Below are positions 41,706 through 52,029 of a DNA stretch of 64,000 bases, piece after piece. Within the stretch, counting starts at the first letter, position 1, and each line of letters begins with the position of its first letter. The notes under the pieces are model-generated. The model saw nothing but the letters and a program-made list of their open reading frames with translations, did no database searches and had not been told where the DNA came from. The stretch is taken from NCBI RefSeq assembly GCF_036850765.1, contig NC_089495.1, forward strand, positions 199,834,847 to 199,898,846, written 5' to 3'. Origin of the DNA: Saccopteryx bilineata (taxonomy: Eukaryota > Chordata > Mammalia > Chiroptera > Emballonuridae). The position numbers and the translations under genes are program-made.

Positions 41706-41752
41706 TGTGTGTGAGTGTGTGTGTGTGTGTGTGCGTGCGCGCGCGTGCGCTA
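41706..41752. repeat. (GT)n(GC)n alternating purine-pyrimidine tract
   Basis: GTGTGT followed by GCGTGCGCGCGCGTGCGC: Z-DNA-prone. It starts at the SINE target duplication. Confidence 0.9.
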
Positions 41753-41769
41753 GCTAGAGGGTGTACAGA

Positions 41770-42000
41770 GGGGCTAAGGTCAGGAGAAACAGGCACTTTT
41801 ATGTACACAGCTGGTGCCTCCTTTTGGTAAGACAACTTCACCAAATCTGCAAACCGTAAATGCATCAACCTGATATTCAACAACTTCTCCTTTCAGAATT
41901 TATCCCATGGATAGAAGCACACTTGTGTGCTAAGATCAAGGGCATTTACTGCAGCCTTGTCGGTAAGGACAGAAACCTCATCCACCCCAAAGGGAGGCTC
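41770..42000 (+). repeat. Old L1 fragment
   Basis: ATGCATCAACCTGATATTCA, TTCAGAATTTATCCCATGGA and GGGCATTTACTGCAGCCTTG are L1 3' phrases. Confidence 0.5.
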
Positions 42001-42404
42001 TCACCACTCATCAGCCCGGAGACATAGGGAGCCCCCGAGGGCTTTAGGCAGGGAGACAAAACGTTCTAATTGATGGATCGTTCAGACTAACCGGGCAGGA
42101 AGGGCAGAGCAGGGGAGACCCAAGTCCAGGAGACCAGCTAAGTATACAGGCTCCATTCTCTCTCCTTGGACAGTTTAAAAGCCTTGTGGTGGCTGATGGG
42201 GTGCGCAGTGAGAGAGAAAGGGGGGACAAAGGTGACACCTGGGGATACCAGGGACGGTCTCTCCCCTTTACAGCCCATGAACCCTGCTGCCTCTGGGTAG
42301 CCAGTGGGGGTGCAAGGGCAGATTGGGATTTCCTCGGTGTCTCCCCCCAACACTCCAACCAGGAAAACAACTGGCCCAGTGGGGCGGGGCCGGGCTCCGA
42401 AGTC

Positions 42405-42660
42405 AGAAGGCTTAGGCTCAAATCCCAACTCCACCATTGTGACTCAACAAGTTCCTTGACTATTCAGTGCCTCAGTTTCCCCCCCTGTAAAAGCAGAATA
42501 ACCACAGACCCTCCCTGATAGGATTCTTGTGAGGGTTCAGAACAATAATGTGCGTGATGAGTATGCAGAAAGCGCCTGGGACCCTGTAAGCGCTCATTGA
42601 ACGTGAGCTATTATTCTTCACATAACTAGGCATACGGTAGACACTCTGCAGATACTGATA
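42405..42660 (+). repeat. MIR SINE
   Basis: CTCAAATCCCAACTCCACCA, GTGACTCAACAAGTTCCTTG, GTGCCTCAGTTTCCCCCC and AAGCGCTCATTGAACGTGAG follow MIR in order. Confidence 0.7.
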
Positions 42661-43416
42661 AAGTCAATGTTATTAAAATCACCCCGAAGGCTAATCAAGG
42701 AGCGAGTTTGCAATGAGAAGACGGAGGTTCACAGCTAGATTCCCCAGGGAAGGACAATCAGGGTTTCCCGAAGGGGGTCGGGGTGGCTCAGGTTGGTGCC
42801 GGGGCTGGGCCCTGGCCCAAGCTTGTTGAATGAACGGATTTGGTCAGGCCTAGCACATTGGTCAGGGGTCCCCTGACCTCAGGAACCCCCGCTTTCTTTA
42901 ATATGGACCCACACGCTCTGGCCCAGCCCTGCGCTAGGACCTCCTCTGAATTCGTTTGGCCAACTTCTCCCCGTGAGAGTGCTTATACCATCTTCACCGA
43001 TGTGGGCTTCTCCTGGGGGCCCGGAGGGTCTTCTGGAGGCTCTGGTGCGCCCGTCGGTGGAGAGGACGAGGTGGGCGTCCCGGGGAAGCACCCCACTCGC
43101 CAGAGTCCTCTTCCCTCCCCGCGAGTCTCTCCCATCCACGCCGGCCACCGCCACCGTAGCCCGGCTGACTCCAGAACCAGGCCAGGAACAAACGGCAGGT
43201 TGGGCCTGGGGACAACAAGGGAAGGGGAGTGAGGAAGGGACAACAGACCCATCACGGGAATAGGAGGGCTCTGCATGAATGGGGTCCCCAAACAGAGCTG
43301 GAGTGTCTCCTCTTCTCTCCCCACTAACTGGACTCAAAGAGGACAGGCTACATAATCTGGGGGCCCATTAAAATGAACATGTGGGCCTCTCGTTGAAAAT
43401 GGTTAAAAACTTCAGT

Positions 43417-43600
43417 GTCCTGACCCATGGTGGCACAGTGGATAAAGTGTCAACCTGGAATGCTGAGGTCGCTGGTTCAAAACCCCAGGCTTGCCCAGTT
43501 GTCCAGTCAAGGCACATATGAGAAGCAACTATTAAAGAGTTGAGGCCCCCCCCCTCTCTAAAATCAATAAATAAAATCTTAAAAAAAATTTTTTTTTTTT
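43417..43600 (+). mobile_element. tRNA-type bat SINE (third type)
   Basis: GTCCTGACCCATGGTGGCAC, TGGATAAAGTGTCAACC, box-B-like GGTTCAAAACCCC, GTCAAGGCACATATGAGA and AATAAATAAAATC, then A and T runs. Target duplication not clear. Confidence 0.85.
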
Positions 43601-44373
43601 TCAGACAGCAACAGCCAAGCATTAAACCAAGCATGGGCTCTTCTGAATGTGGGACCTTGTGGGACCACACAAGTCATACCCCCTGAAGCCGGCCCCATGC
43701 ACAGGCCTCGGAGTGCATGCACGTGTGTGTTGCTGGGGACAGGGCTCTCAACTGTCGAAGTCATGACCCGGAAGGGTTAGGAATCACTGTAACGGACGGT
43801 AAGCGAGGGTCCCTGGTTCTCAGCTCCATCTCCTCCCTCCACTCAGACAGGCAGGGGTTCCAAGTGGTGACCCACAGTGGGCAGAGTAGGGGTTAGGGAC
43901 ATGTTGCAGAGCAGACTTCGCAGTAGGGCAGGCCGCTGGGGCCGTGGGGACAGAGGAGCAGATGCGTGAGAGGTGGAGGATGGGGTGGGGCTGGATGCAG
44001 GCCGGGAGGAAGAGAGAGCCAGGGGCCGGTTCCCAGGTGTGCGGCTCCAGCAGCTGCTGCACCGACCGATGCCAGCAGCGCTGCTCGTGGACATGGAGAA
44101 AAGTGGGAGGTCACGCGCTGTGTTTCGCTTTGTTGAGTTTCGCCCAGGGAATAAAAAAAAAATATCCCATTCTAGCCACCAAGAGGGGTCAAGCTGAGCT
44201 CAGAGCGAGGCACACACATGTCAGGGTCAGTGGCAGGGAGATGGCGTTTAGCCCCACGGGAAAGGATGAGGTCTCCTAGGTGCGCAATGGATGCTGGGCG
44301 TCGCTCCGGGTGCGGGACTGACTGCATCGCAAAGGTCCGTGCTCCTTTGTGGACCGGAGGTGAGAACAGCCTC

Positions 44374-44423
44374 CTCTGTACGCTTTCATAAACGAGCCTC
44401 TCTGTACGCTTTCCTAAACGAGC
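44374..44423. repeat. 26-bp tandem duplication
   Basis: TCTGTACGCTTTCATAAACG at 44375 recurs as TCTGTACGCTTTCCTAAACG at 44401, one base different. Confidence 0.9.
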
Positions 44424-44955
44424 TTGGGAAAGGGAAATGCTCGGCACAGGCCCTGGTGTCTATCCGCACCCAGTGAGTATCAGCTACCATTGCTCTCATT
44501 GTTACTGTTATTATTTCATTCCTTCTACAAACATCTACCGAGCCCCCGCTGTGGCAAAAGACAAAGGAGAGCAGCGGAGGGGGTTCCCGAAGCTGGGGAG
44601 AAAGAAAAGCTCAGACTCGGAGGTGAGGGAGTGCGCCCAGTGGGTGTCTAGGGGGGCAGGGTTCCAGGCAGAGGGAACAGCCAGGGCAAAGTCCCCAGGA
44701 ACAGCTGTGGGAGTGAGGCCAAGAAGGAAAGGGCAGGGGGAACTTTGTAAGGAGGTTCTTCACGACAGAGGGAGCTGCTGGTCCAGCACGGCAGGAACGG
44801 GTCTCCAACACACCAGGGCTGATACGGTGAGGTCTCCCATGGTGACGGGAGGCAGCGTTCCACACCGCAGCCGCCGCCCAAGGCCGGGGCAGGCTCTGAG
44901 GCTCCCCTTCCTCCCAACCCCGCCTCCCTACAGGGGCTCACCTAGCAGAACAGGC

Positions 44956-45074
44956 TCACTGGCCGGGCCTCTCCTCCTCTTGGCTGGGGAGTGTCCTGTT
45001 CCACTGAAACTCGGGGTGGTCTTTGCTCCACGGCTCCCAATCGAAGCACAAATCTGAGTCATTTTCCTCTGAGT
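44956..45074 (-). CDS. ADIG: ADIG coding exon 2
   Basis: Acceptor CCTCCACAG ends at 45075; TGA stop at 44958-44956. 119 nt entering in phase 1. It encodes [18 protein letters not shown] and the polar tail ending RPGQ. An LTR- or SINE-derived origin is excluded by the match to the family. Confidence 0.96.
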
Positions 45075-48000
45075 CTGTGGAGGTATAAGACAAGGCCTCT
45101 TGGATGGTCACGTCCAGTCTCCTGTCCCTGATCCAGAAGGAGCCCCCCGCCAGGCCTGGGCATCCCTGCAGCCTTGTCTCTGGCCAGGGGCCCGAGGCAG
45201 AGTCACGGCATGTGGGGTAGCTCTGGGGCCTCAGGAAGATGTCAGGGTCTCTCACGGTGACCTGGGGCTAAAAACCATTGTCCTGTAATGCAGAAAGTGG
45301 CCATATCCACCTACTCAACAGGGAAGGACCCTAAAGGTGAGCAAATGACCTACCTGGGTTGGGCATGGTCCAGGAGCAGGCACAGAGGAGAAGAGGAGAC
45401 ACAAACCAACTATCAGCGGGTCCACCAGTCCATTCATTAACAAGGATCTGAGTAGGCCCTGGCCGGTTGGCTCAGTGGTAGAGCGTCGGCCTGGCGTGCG
45501 GGGGACCCGGGTTCGATTCCCGGCCAGGGCACATAGGAGAAGCGCCCATTTGCTTCTCCACCCCCCCCCCTCCTTCCTCTCTGTCTCTCTCTTCCCCTCC
45601 CGCAGCCAAGGCTCCATTGGAGCAAAAGATGGCCCGGGCACTGGGGATGGCTCCTTGGCCTCTGCCCCAGGCGCTAGAGTGGCTCTGGTTGCGGCAGAGC
45701 GACGCCCCGGAGGGGCAGAGCATCGCCCCCTGGTGGGCATGCCGGGTGGATCCCGGTCGGGCGCATGCGGGAGTCTGTCTGACTGTCTCTCCCCGTTTCC
45801 AGCTTCAGAAAAATACAAAAAATAAAATAAAATAAAATAAAATAAAATAAAATAAAATAAAATAAAATAAAAAACAAGGATCTGAGTATATATGTACCAT
45901 GATTTCCATTGCAACGCTGTTTGGTGGCAAAACACACAAACAATAAAGTACCCTAGAAAACCATGTGAGTGCTGGTCGTCGTGAGAGTTCTGGTTGATTG
46001 AAGTGTGGCACAATCGCACCTCATGGAGGCCTGGCCCATCCATCCAATGGCATGTCATGAAGCGATTCAAACAAGTACATTAGATCAGTACCTTTTCACT
46101 TGCAGGATGTCCATGTACCTTTTCACTTGCAGGATGTCCATGATATGTTACAAGCAAGTTGCAGAGAAATATATATATATATTAGAACCCCACCAACCAC
46201 CACCACTTTTTAAAATAGGGAAACAAAGAATGCTCCCTCTTCCATTTTTTGGAAAACCTACAGTGTCATTACACAGGTGCACGAGCTTGCTAAGCATGGC
46301 TTACCTTGGGAGGCAAGCTGAGACAGGAGAGGGGTTAGGGAGGTTCTTATTTTTCTTACTACATATACTCGCATCTCACCAGCTCTAGAGAAGTAAAGGA
46401 GGCTAAAGCCAGCCCTCAGGTTGCAAACCAAGAACTGAAGGCAAGAGTCCTCATCTGTAAAATGGGCATAACACTAGCTTCTTCTATCATGAAAGTTAAC
46501 TGAAGACATGTAAAACAGGTGTTCAACCACGTTGGCAGTTAAGAGTTAAAAATCAACGCAAAGGCTTGAAGTGACTTCATCACTGGACACGGTGATTGTT
46601 TCCTGAACACATCCTACGTGCTGTATGTTTATATGCATTTTCTCATTTAATCCTCTTCACGGCTTCATGAAGCAATTACCAATGTTTTTTTCTGTTCTGC
46701 AAGGAAGAAGGCCAGGAAGTGGTTGTGCCGGACTGAAGTCCGTCTCCTGCTCTACGGCTCCCAGAGTTCCATTGGGTGCACCTGTTTGAGGTCAGGGACT
46801 TTCAAGGCGGCTTTGAAATTAATGACTCGCTCCAAGGACCAACACGAGGGGTACTCAGGACTTTCAACAGGCATAGCCTACGGTGCCCACTTCTGTGTCA
46901 GACCTAAACCCATTTCTTTGGTGGTTTCCTTCTTCTTTCTGCAAATTCCTTTCAAATCAAATCATAAAATGTCCTCGGCAGGGCGTCTTCCCCTTGACAG
47001 GCACGTCTGGCTTCATCCTTTCTCCCTCTATCATGGCAAGGGGTTAATGTTGCCATGGCCGGCTTGCCTGGGGCTTAGCTGCCCACGCTCTAGATTTGCC
47101 TCAGTCTCACCAGGGAGCTTCCTTCTCCACCCACTTGCTCCCCTCTCGACTTGGGAAACTGCATCCCCATTGGCCACATTGGCCACATGGCATGCTGCTC
47201 AACCCTCTCTGCCTCCTGGGCCCTGAAACTGCCCCGTGGAGCTGGGCTGAGCCAGGCCCGAAGGGGTGGGGAGGAGGAGTCAGAGCTACCCTTGCCTGCT
47301 TTTCATCCTGGATTCCAGGCCAAACCGGCTCCAGTGAAGAGATCCCCCGCAGACAACGAACCACAGGCTAGGGTGTCGCAAGCCCCAGCCCCACTCTCTG
47401 GAGGGCCCAGACCCTGGATTCGGCCCAGTGCCCGGCAGGACAGAACACACAATAATACTGAGAGTTCCAAGAAGAGTGGGATCCTGAAGGAGGGCCACTC
47501 ACTCACTTTAAGGACTGTTTCTGTTCATCACAAAGTTAACAAAAGGACTTATTTCTTGGTGCCACGTGAGATGTCCATGGGTAAACAGCTGCACAAGAGA
47601 AAGTGCTAGAAGGGGTTGGCCCAGGCAGGTCGGGATGGCTTTAGGGAAGGGCTTCAAGGAGAATGAATTGCCGGAGGCAATTAGTGCCTTAGATCTTAAG
47701 GAAGGTGGCCCGTCCCTTCCAGGAAGCCATCCAAAGCCACTCCTATGCTTCCTCCCGGCTGGACAAAACCAATACTGACTAGATTATTTCTTGGCCTGCA
47801 AGTACCTACTATGTGCCACATGTATACATGTATTGCGTGCCCTGCCCTGGATGTACATCTCTCCGAAAGGGCAAGGACCATTATTATGCCCATTTTGTAG
47901 ATGAGAAAACTAAGGCTCAGGGAGGACTTGTCCCAGGTCGCACAGCTGGTAGGTGCCAGCGCCAGGATTTGACACCAGACAATTGGCACTGTACACACTC

Positions 48001-49365
48001 CGCAGGTGTGTGACGTTGGGCAGGTTGTGCCTCCTCCCCAAGACTCACTTTCCTCAGTTGTACAGTAAGGATTATTTCACAGGGTTATTCTGGGGTTAAA
48101 TGACACAATGCACATCAAGTATTAAGCACAAGCCCCAGTGTCCAAAAAAGCTTGGCTTTTATCATGAACTATATATTAAGGGGCAAGGCCGAAATCTGGG
48201 CTCATGTCCCTTAGACTCCAGACAGATGGCTTTTATAGCCACTACACAGACAAGTGCCACCAGCCTGATGCCCACAATGTGCCCCGCAGGGTGGGAGGGC
48301 CATGGTCCACCCTGGAAATGGGGAGATCACACTTCAAACAAACGCTGTTGACAAGCTCTCACCCGCAACTCCCAATAATGACACCGTGACCAGCCCCCAC
48401 ATTTGAGGTCACGGGGTAGGTTAGGGGGTGAACTGCTCACCCTGTCTCAGTGCCATCTGACCAGAGGTGGCAGCACAGTGCTCTTCCTGCATGCCCAGTT
48501 GGCCAAAGTTCATGAGGCTGAGGAGCAGAAGGTGGGAGGTCAAGCTGTCCCCAGGAAGAGGCCCAGGGAGATAGGACCCCTGGCAAGCAATGTCCTTCCT
48601 GCCACAGGGTCAGACTATATCCCTGCCCACTGGCCCCCAGCTTCCCAATGGCCAGCTCTGCCCCAGCATGCTGAACTCAGGATGAAAGTCTGCCTGCTTC
48701 TGGGGTCCTGTGTCCCAGACACCCACATCCTCCCCGACGTATGGTCTGGGCAGAGAAGGGTGAGTGGTCACCGGATAAACGCCTCCGGCAGGCCATGCCC
48801 CACTGTGCCAGCTTTTACTGCCCACCAGCACTGAGCTGAGGGGTGAGGGGGGCTGAGACCCAGCCCATGCTCTGCTCACTGAGCCTCGTGTGCTGGCTGC
48901 ATTCACAGGCAGACGCACCTTTTACTAAGTAATCTGCCCTGAGCGGCCGCCACTCTCCGACGGCTGCAGCTGGCACTAATGACCTTTTGTGCCAGCAGTG
49001 GCCCCGAGGGGACACAGATATGCCCACACACACATTGCTTCCCAGCTGAACACGGGGATTCACTCTTGGATTCTAGATTGAGAAACTCTGAACTACCAAG
49101 TCAGTCCTTTGCTCTTGCCGGTGACCACTCGTCAGCTCTGAGCCAGCAGGGAAAACGCTCTAAGGCAGCCCCTCTCTCTGCAGCGGTCTCAGGACCCCTG
49201 CCCAGCTCTGGGATTAGGGCCCAGCCTGGGCAGCTCACCTTGGCTAAGTAAGAAGCGAAACCAGACGATCAGCAACAGCAGCAGCAGGCCCACGGGCAGG
49301 CCCAGCCAGAGCATCAGGAAAGAAAACGTGAGGTCGTTCACCAGCGGCACCAGAGGGTACTTCAT
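44956..49365 (-). CDS. ADIG: ADIG, adipogenin (complete, two coding exons)
   Basis: Adipogenin is a small adipocyte-enriched single-pass membrane protein of the ER and lipid droplet, known to be induced during fat-cell differentiation and to promote lipid storage. Exons 49365-49239 and 45074-44956 join to 246 nt, 81 aa; human is 80 aa from recall. The protein starts [19 protein letters not shown] long hydrophobic helix follows at residues 14-40, with a leucine run ([12 protein letters not shown]) and FRFLLSQ. The acidic cytosolic tail contains DSEENDS and [12 protein letters not shown] and ends RPGQ. The Asp after LLSQ is split by the intron. The start is the only ATG giving the conserved N-terminus. 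It lies about 2.7 kb below RALGAPB and about 6 kb above ARHGAP40 on the same strand, as in human. Confidence 0.97.
45455..45872 (+). mobile_element. tRNA-type bat SINE (long form), young-looking
   Basis: Head GGCCCTGGCCGGTTGGCTCA, box B GGGTTCGATTCCCGG, full-length body and an (ATAAA)n tail at about 45822-45872. Perfect 16-bp target duplication AACAAGGATCTGAGTA at 45439-45454 and 45873-45888. It is in the ADIG intron, about 380 bp upstream of exon 2 and opposite to the gene. Confidence 0.96.
45890..46090 (+). repeat. Old L1 fragment
   Basis: TTTGGTGGCAAAACACACAA and CATCCATCCAATGGCATGTC resemble L1 3' phrases. ADIG intron. Confidence 0.45.
46088..46141. repeat. Perfect 27-bp tandem duplication
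   Basis: GTACCTTTTCACTTGCAGGA starts both units (46088-46114 and 46115-46141), which are identical. ADIG intron. Confidence 0.95.
46590..46745 (-). repeat. MIR fragment
   Basis: CTACGTGCTGTATGTTTATA, TCTCATTTAATCCTCTTCAC and GCAAGGAAGAAGGCCAGGAA fit reverse MIR. Confidence 0.5.
47790..47995 (-). repeat. MIR SINE
   Basis: GTACCTACTATGTGCCACAT, GATGAGAAAACTAAGGCTCA, GGTCGCACAGCTGGTAGGTG and CCAGGATTTGACACCAGAC are reverse MIR phrases. ADIG intron. Confidence 0.75.
48005..48135 (+). repeat. MIR fragment
   Basis: GTGTGACGTTGGGCAGGTTG, TCACTTTCCTCAGTTGTACA and CAGGGTTATTCTGGGGTTAA match MIR. ADIG intron. Confidence 0.6.
48140..49238. other. ADIG intron near exon 1, no further gene seen
   Basis: GC-moderate unique DNA. 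No splice-bounded exon is recognised on either strand. Confidence 0.4.
49239..49365 (-). CDS. ADIG: ADIG coding exon 1
   Basis: ATG at 49365-49363, donor AGCCAAG|GTGAGC beginning at 49238. 127 nt, leaving in phase 1. It encodes the whole N-terminus and transmembrane helix. Upstream I see an inverted CCAAT motif near 49460 but no clear TATA box. Confidence 0.96.
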
Positions 49366-50848
49366 GGTGCCTGTGTGGCTGAGCCTGGCCAGCCGGAGCC
49401 GGGCTGGCAGGGCCACCCTGGGCATCTGGTGGGCTGGGCAACTCTGCTCTCAAACCAATTGTGACTGAGCTGGTGATGTAACAAGGAAGTCAGCGTCCTG
49501 CTGGCAAAGGGAGAGCTGTTCTGGACGGACAGGAGCCAGGACAGTGGGAATAAAGCCCAGGCTCCCGGGCAGGCAGGCCTGGCTGTGAATCCCTAAGTTG
49601 CTATTGAGTTCCTTTGCCACCTCCCGAGCCTCTTATAGGATAAGAATTCTCACCTCACCAAGCTGCTAAAAGTTAGAAAAATTAAGTGCAGGGATAGCAT
49701 TGCTTCTAGGTGGGTGTTCACATCACAGATTCCTCCAGGAGCCGGCCAGGGCCCCAGTCCCCAAACCCCAGCTGCATGTGCCCACATTTACACTTTGTGG
49801 GAGAGGTGCGGACCGTGCGAGCCAGACGGAGCTCAGTGCCTCTCAGGCAGCCGCTGTCCTAACTCCTGTCAGTAATGAATGTGGGAGACATGCAGGTCCA
49901 GTACGGCCAGCTCTCCAGACTTCCGAGAGAGCCAACACATCAGAATTTTTATGCAAAAATCTCCCAGTTTAAAAATACTGAATAAAACATTAAAATGCTG
50001 TTGGCTACACAAAGTAAGTCTGGTGGGCCAGACTGAGCCACGAGGCTGCCTTTTAAAAACTTTCTAACACACAGTTGACCCCAGTAAATGATTCTTAACC
50101 TAGAGGCACCTCTTATTAGGGTCTTCAGTGAGGGGCTTCTAAGGCCTTAACCTTGTTCCATTATCTCCCAAGTGAACAGAATACTCATCTGAGAAAAATG
50201 CTGTTCTTATCTCCTCCCATCCATCCATCCACCCACCCACCCACTCATCCATCTGTAAACTGCCACGTGCCAGGCCCCACGGCCGGAAGGAGGCTCTGGA
50301 CCCCCTGTGGCCCAGCAGCCCAAGCTGGAGCCTAACGGGAGAGGGAGGTCCACGTGAGGAATGCTGCCACCCGTGGAAGGGGGCAGAGGCATGGTATTCC
50401 CCCCGAGGGTCCTTGGACCACCACCTCAGTCCCTGCCAGCAGGTGGGTGTGGGGTGGCAGGTACTCAGGAAACACGCCCATGTCCATGCTCACCCTGTCC
50501 TACGGCTCAGGGTTCGACACATTAACGGGCAACCTGTCTGAGGCCGACTTGATTCTGAGACCACCGCATTTCACAGAGCACAGGTGGGCAAGTCTGGCAG
50601 ACCAGGTCCAGGGGGAGCAGCTGCACGAAGTGGGGGGTAGACCTATAGACCTAGAAGGAAACAGGAAGTGGAAGTCCCCCTTCTAGGAACCACCAGCCCG
50701 GGCAGAAGGGCAAGTGGGACCTGGAGGGCCAGTGTGTTCAGACGGGGCCTGAGCCCAGCTGTGGGATGACCAGAGTCCCCAGAAGAGGAGGTCTGGGTGC
50801 CCTGGTGGGCTGTGCCACTCAAGACTCAGAGGTCAATACTAGAAACTA
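49366..50848. other. ADIG upstream region
   Basis: The ADIG 5' UTR and promoter must lie here on the minus strand. I see no canonical TATA box near the ATG. A MIR-like piece is at about 49570-49690 and a short (CATC)n at 50219-50250. Transcription start is not predictable from this view. Confidence 0.35.
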
Positions 50849-51249
50849 AGCCCTGGCCGGTTGGCTCAGTGGTAGAGCGTCGGCCTAGCGTGCGGAGGAC
50901 CCGGGTTCGATTCCCGGCCAGGGCACATAGGAGAAGCGCCCATTTGCTTCTCCACCCCTCCGCCGCGCTTTCCTCTCTGTCTCTCTCTTCCCCTCCCGTA
51001 GCCAAGGCTCCATTGGAGCCAAGATGGCCCGGGCACTGGGCATGGCTCTGTGGCCTCTGCCTCAGGCGCTAGAGTGGCTCTGGTAGCAATATGGCGACAC
51101 CCAGGATGGGCAGAGCATCGCCCCCTGGGGGGCAGAGCACCGCCCCTGGTGGGCATGCCGGGTGGATCCCGGTAGGGCGCATGCGGGAGTCTGTCTGACT
51201 GTCTCTCCCTGTTTCCAGCTTCAGAAAAATGAAAAAAAAAAAAAAAAAA
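50849..51249 (+). mobile_element. tRNA-type bat SINE (long form), young-looking
   Basis: Head GCCCTGGCCGGTTGGCTCAG, box B GGGTTCGATTCCCGG, full body and poly(A). Perfect 14-bp target duplication AATACTAGAAACTA at 50835-50848 and 51250-51263. It lies between ADIG and RALGAPB. Confidence 0.96.
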
Positions 51250-52029
51250 AATACTAGAAACTAGGTGGTCTGGATTGGGAGTGACCTCATGGCACCGGGT
51301 CCTGAAGGGCCCGGGGTCAGAAAGGGCAGAAAAGCACAGGGGGAGGCCTGTGTGCACATTTTATCATCAGATCCTGTAATGGCCACCGTGTGGTCAGCCC
51401 GGGGAGAGGCCTCCCTGGCCTCCGAGGACCTGGGGGGCGGGCAGAGTCGGCGTGGACACACAACCAACAGGGCGCAGGTCCTGGCGCAGCTCAGGGGCCG
51501 CACACGGCCCTCATATGGAACCAGTGCCAGAGGAGGGGGGCTCTCGGCAAGGGGACCCACCCCCCACCAGGTGTCACCTGGGCGTTAGGTTGCTCACGGG
51601 CCCCACGGAGCCCTCTGCAGTCAGCCCTACTCTCAGCGGGGACGGTGGGGTGGCGAGGAGACCTCTGCATCTCTCCCCTTTCCAGCCTGGCTGCCCTGGC
51701 AGAGCTGCTTTTCTGCAGGCAGGGGGCACAGCTGGCATTGCCACGTTCCCAGGACAGAGAGCCAGCCCGGCCCTGGGCAACGACCATCCTCCGCGAGGCG
51801 GGCTCTGCTGGCAGCGCTTTAGTTACACGAGCTCCTTCTAGCATCGACGGCCAAGCACTTTTATGAACACTGAGTACTTGATGAAACTCTACAAAGCCAG
51901 GGGGAAACCCACAGATCTAAGTTAGGAAGGGCAGCCCAGGCAGAGAAGACCACCCTGGGAAAGAACCAATCAGAACACCCACACAGGAGACAAGCCCCGG
52001 GTCTGTGACCAAAAGCACACACGAAGTTA

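Noticed and set aside
44437..45057. 206-codon plus-strand frame
   Set aside because: Runs antisense across the end of ADIG exon 2 and repeat-like DNA; no domain.
45315..46070. 251-codon minus-strand frame and similar frames with GIEPGS and [12 protein letters not shown] phrases
   Set aside because: Translations of the long SINE family, which recur at each SINE copy.
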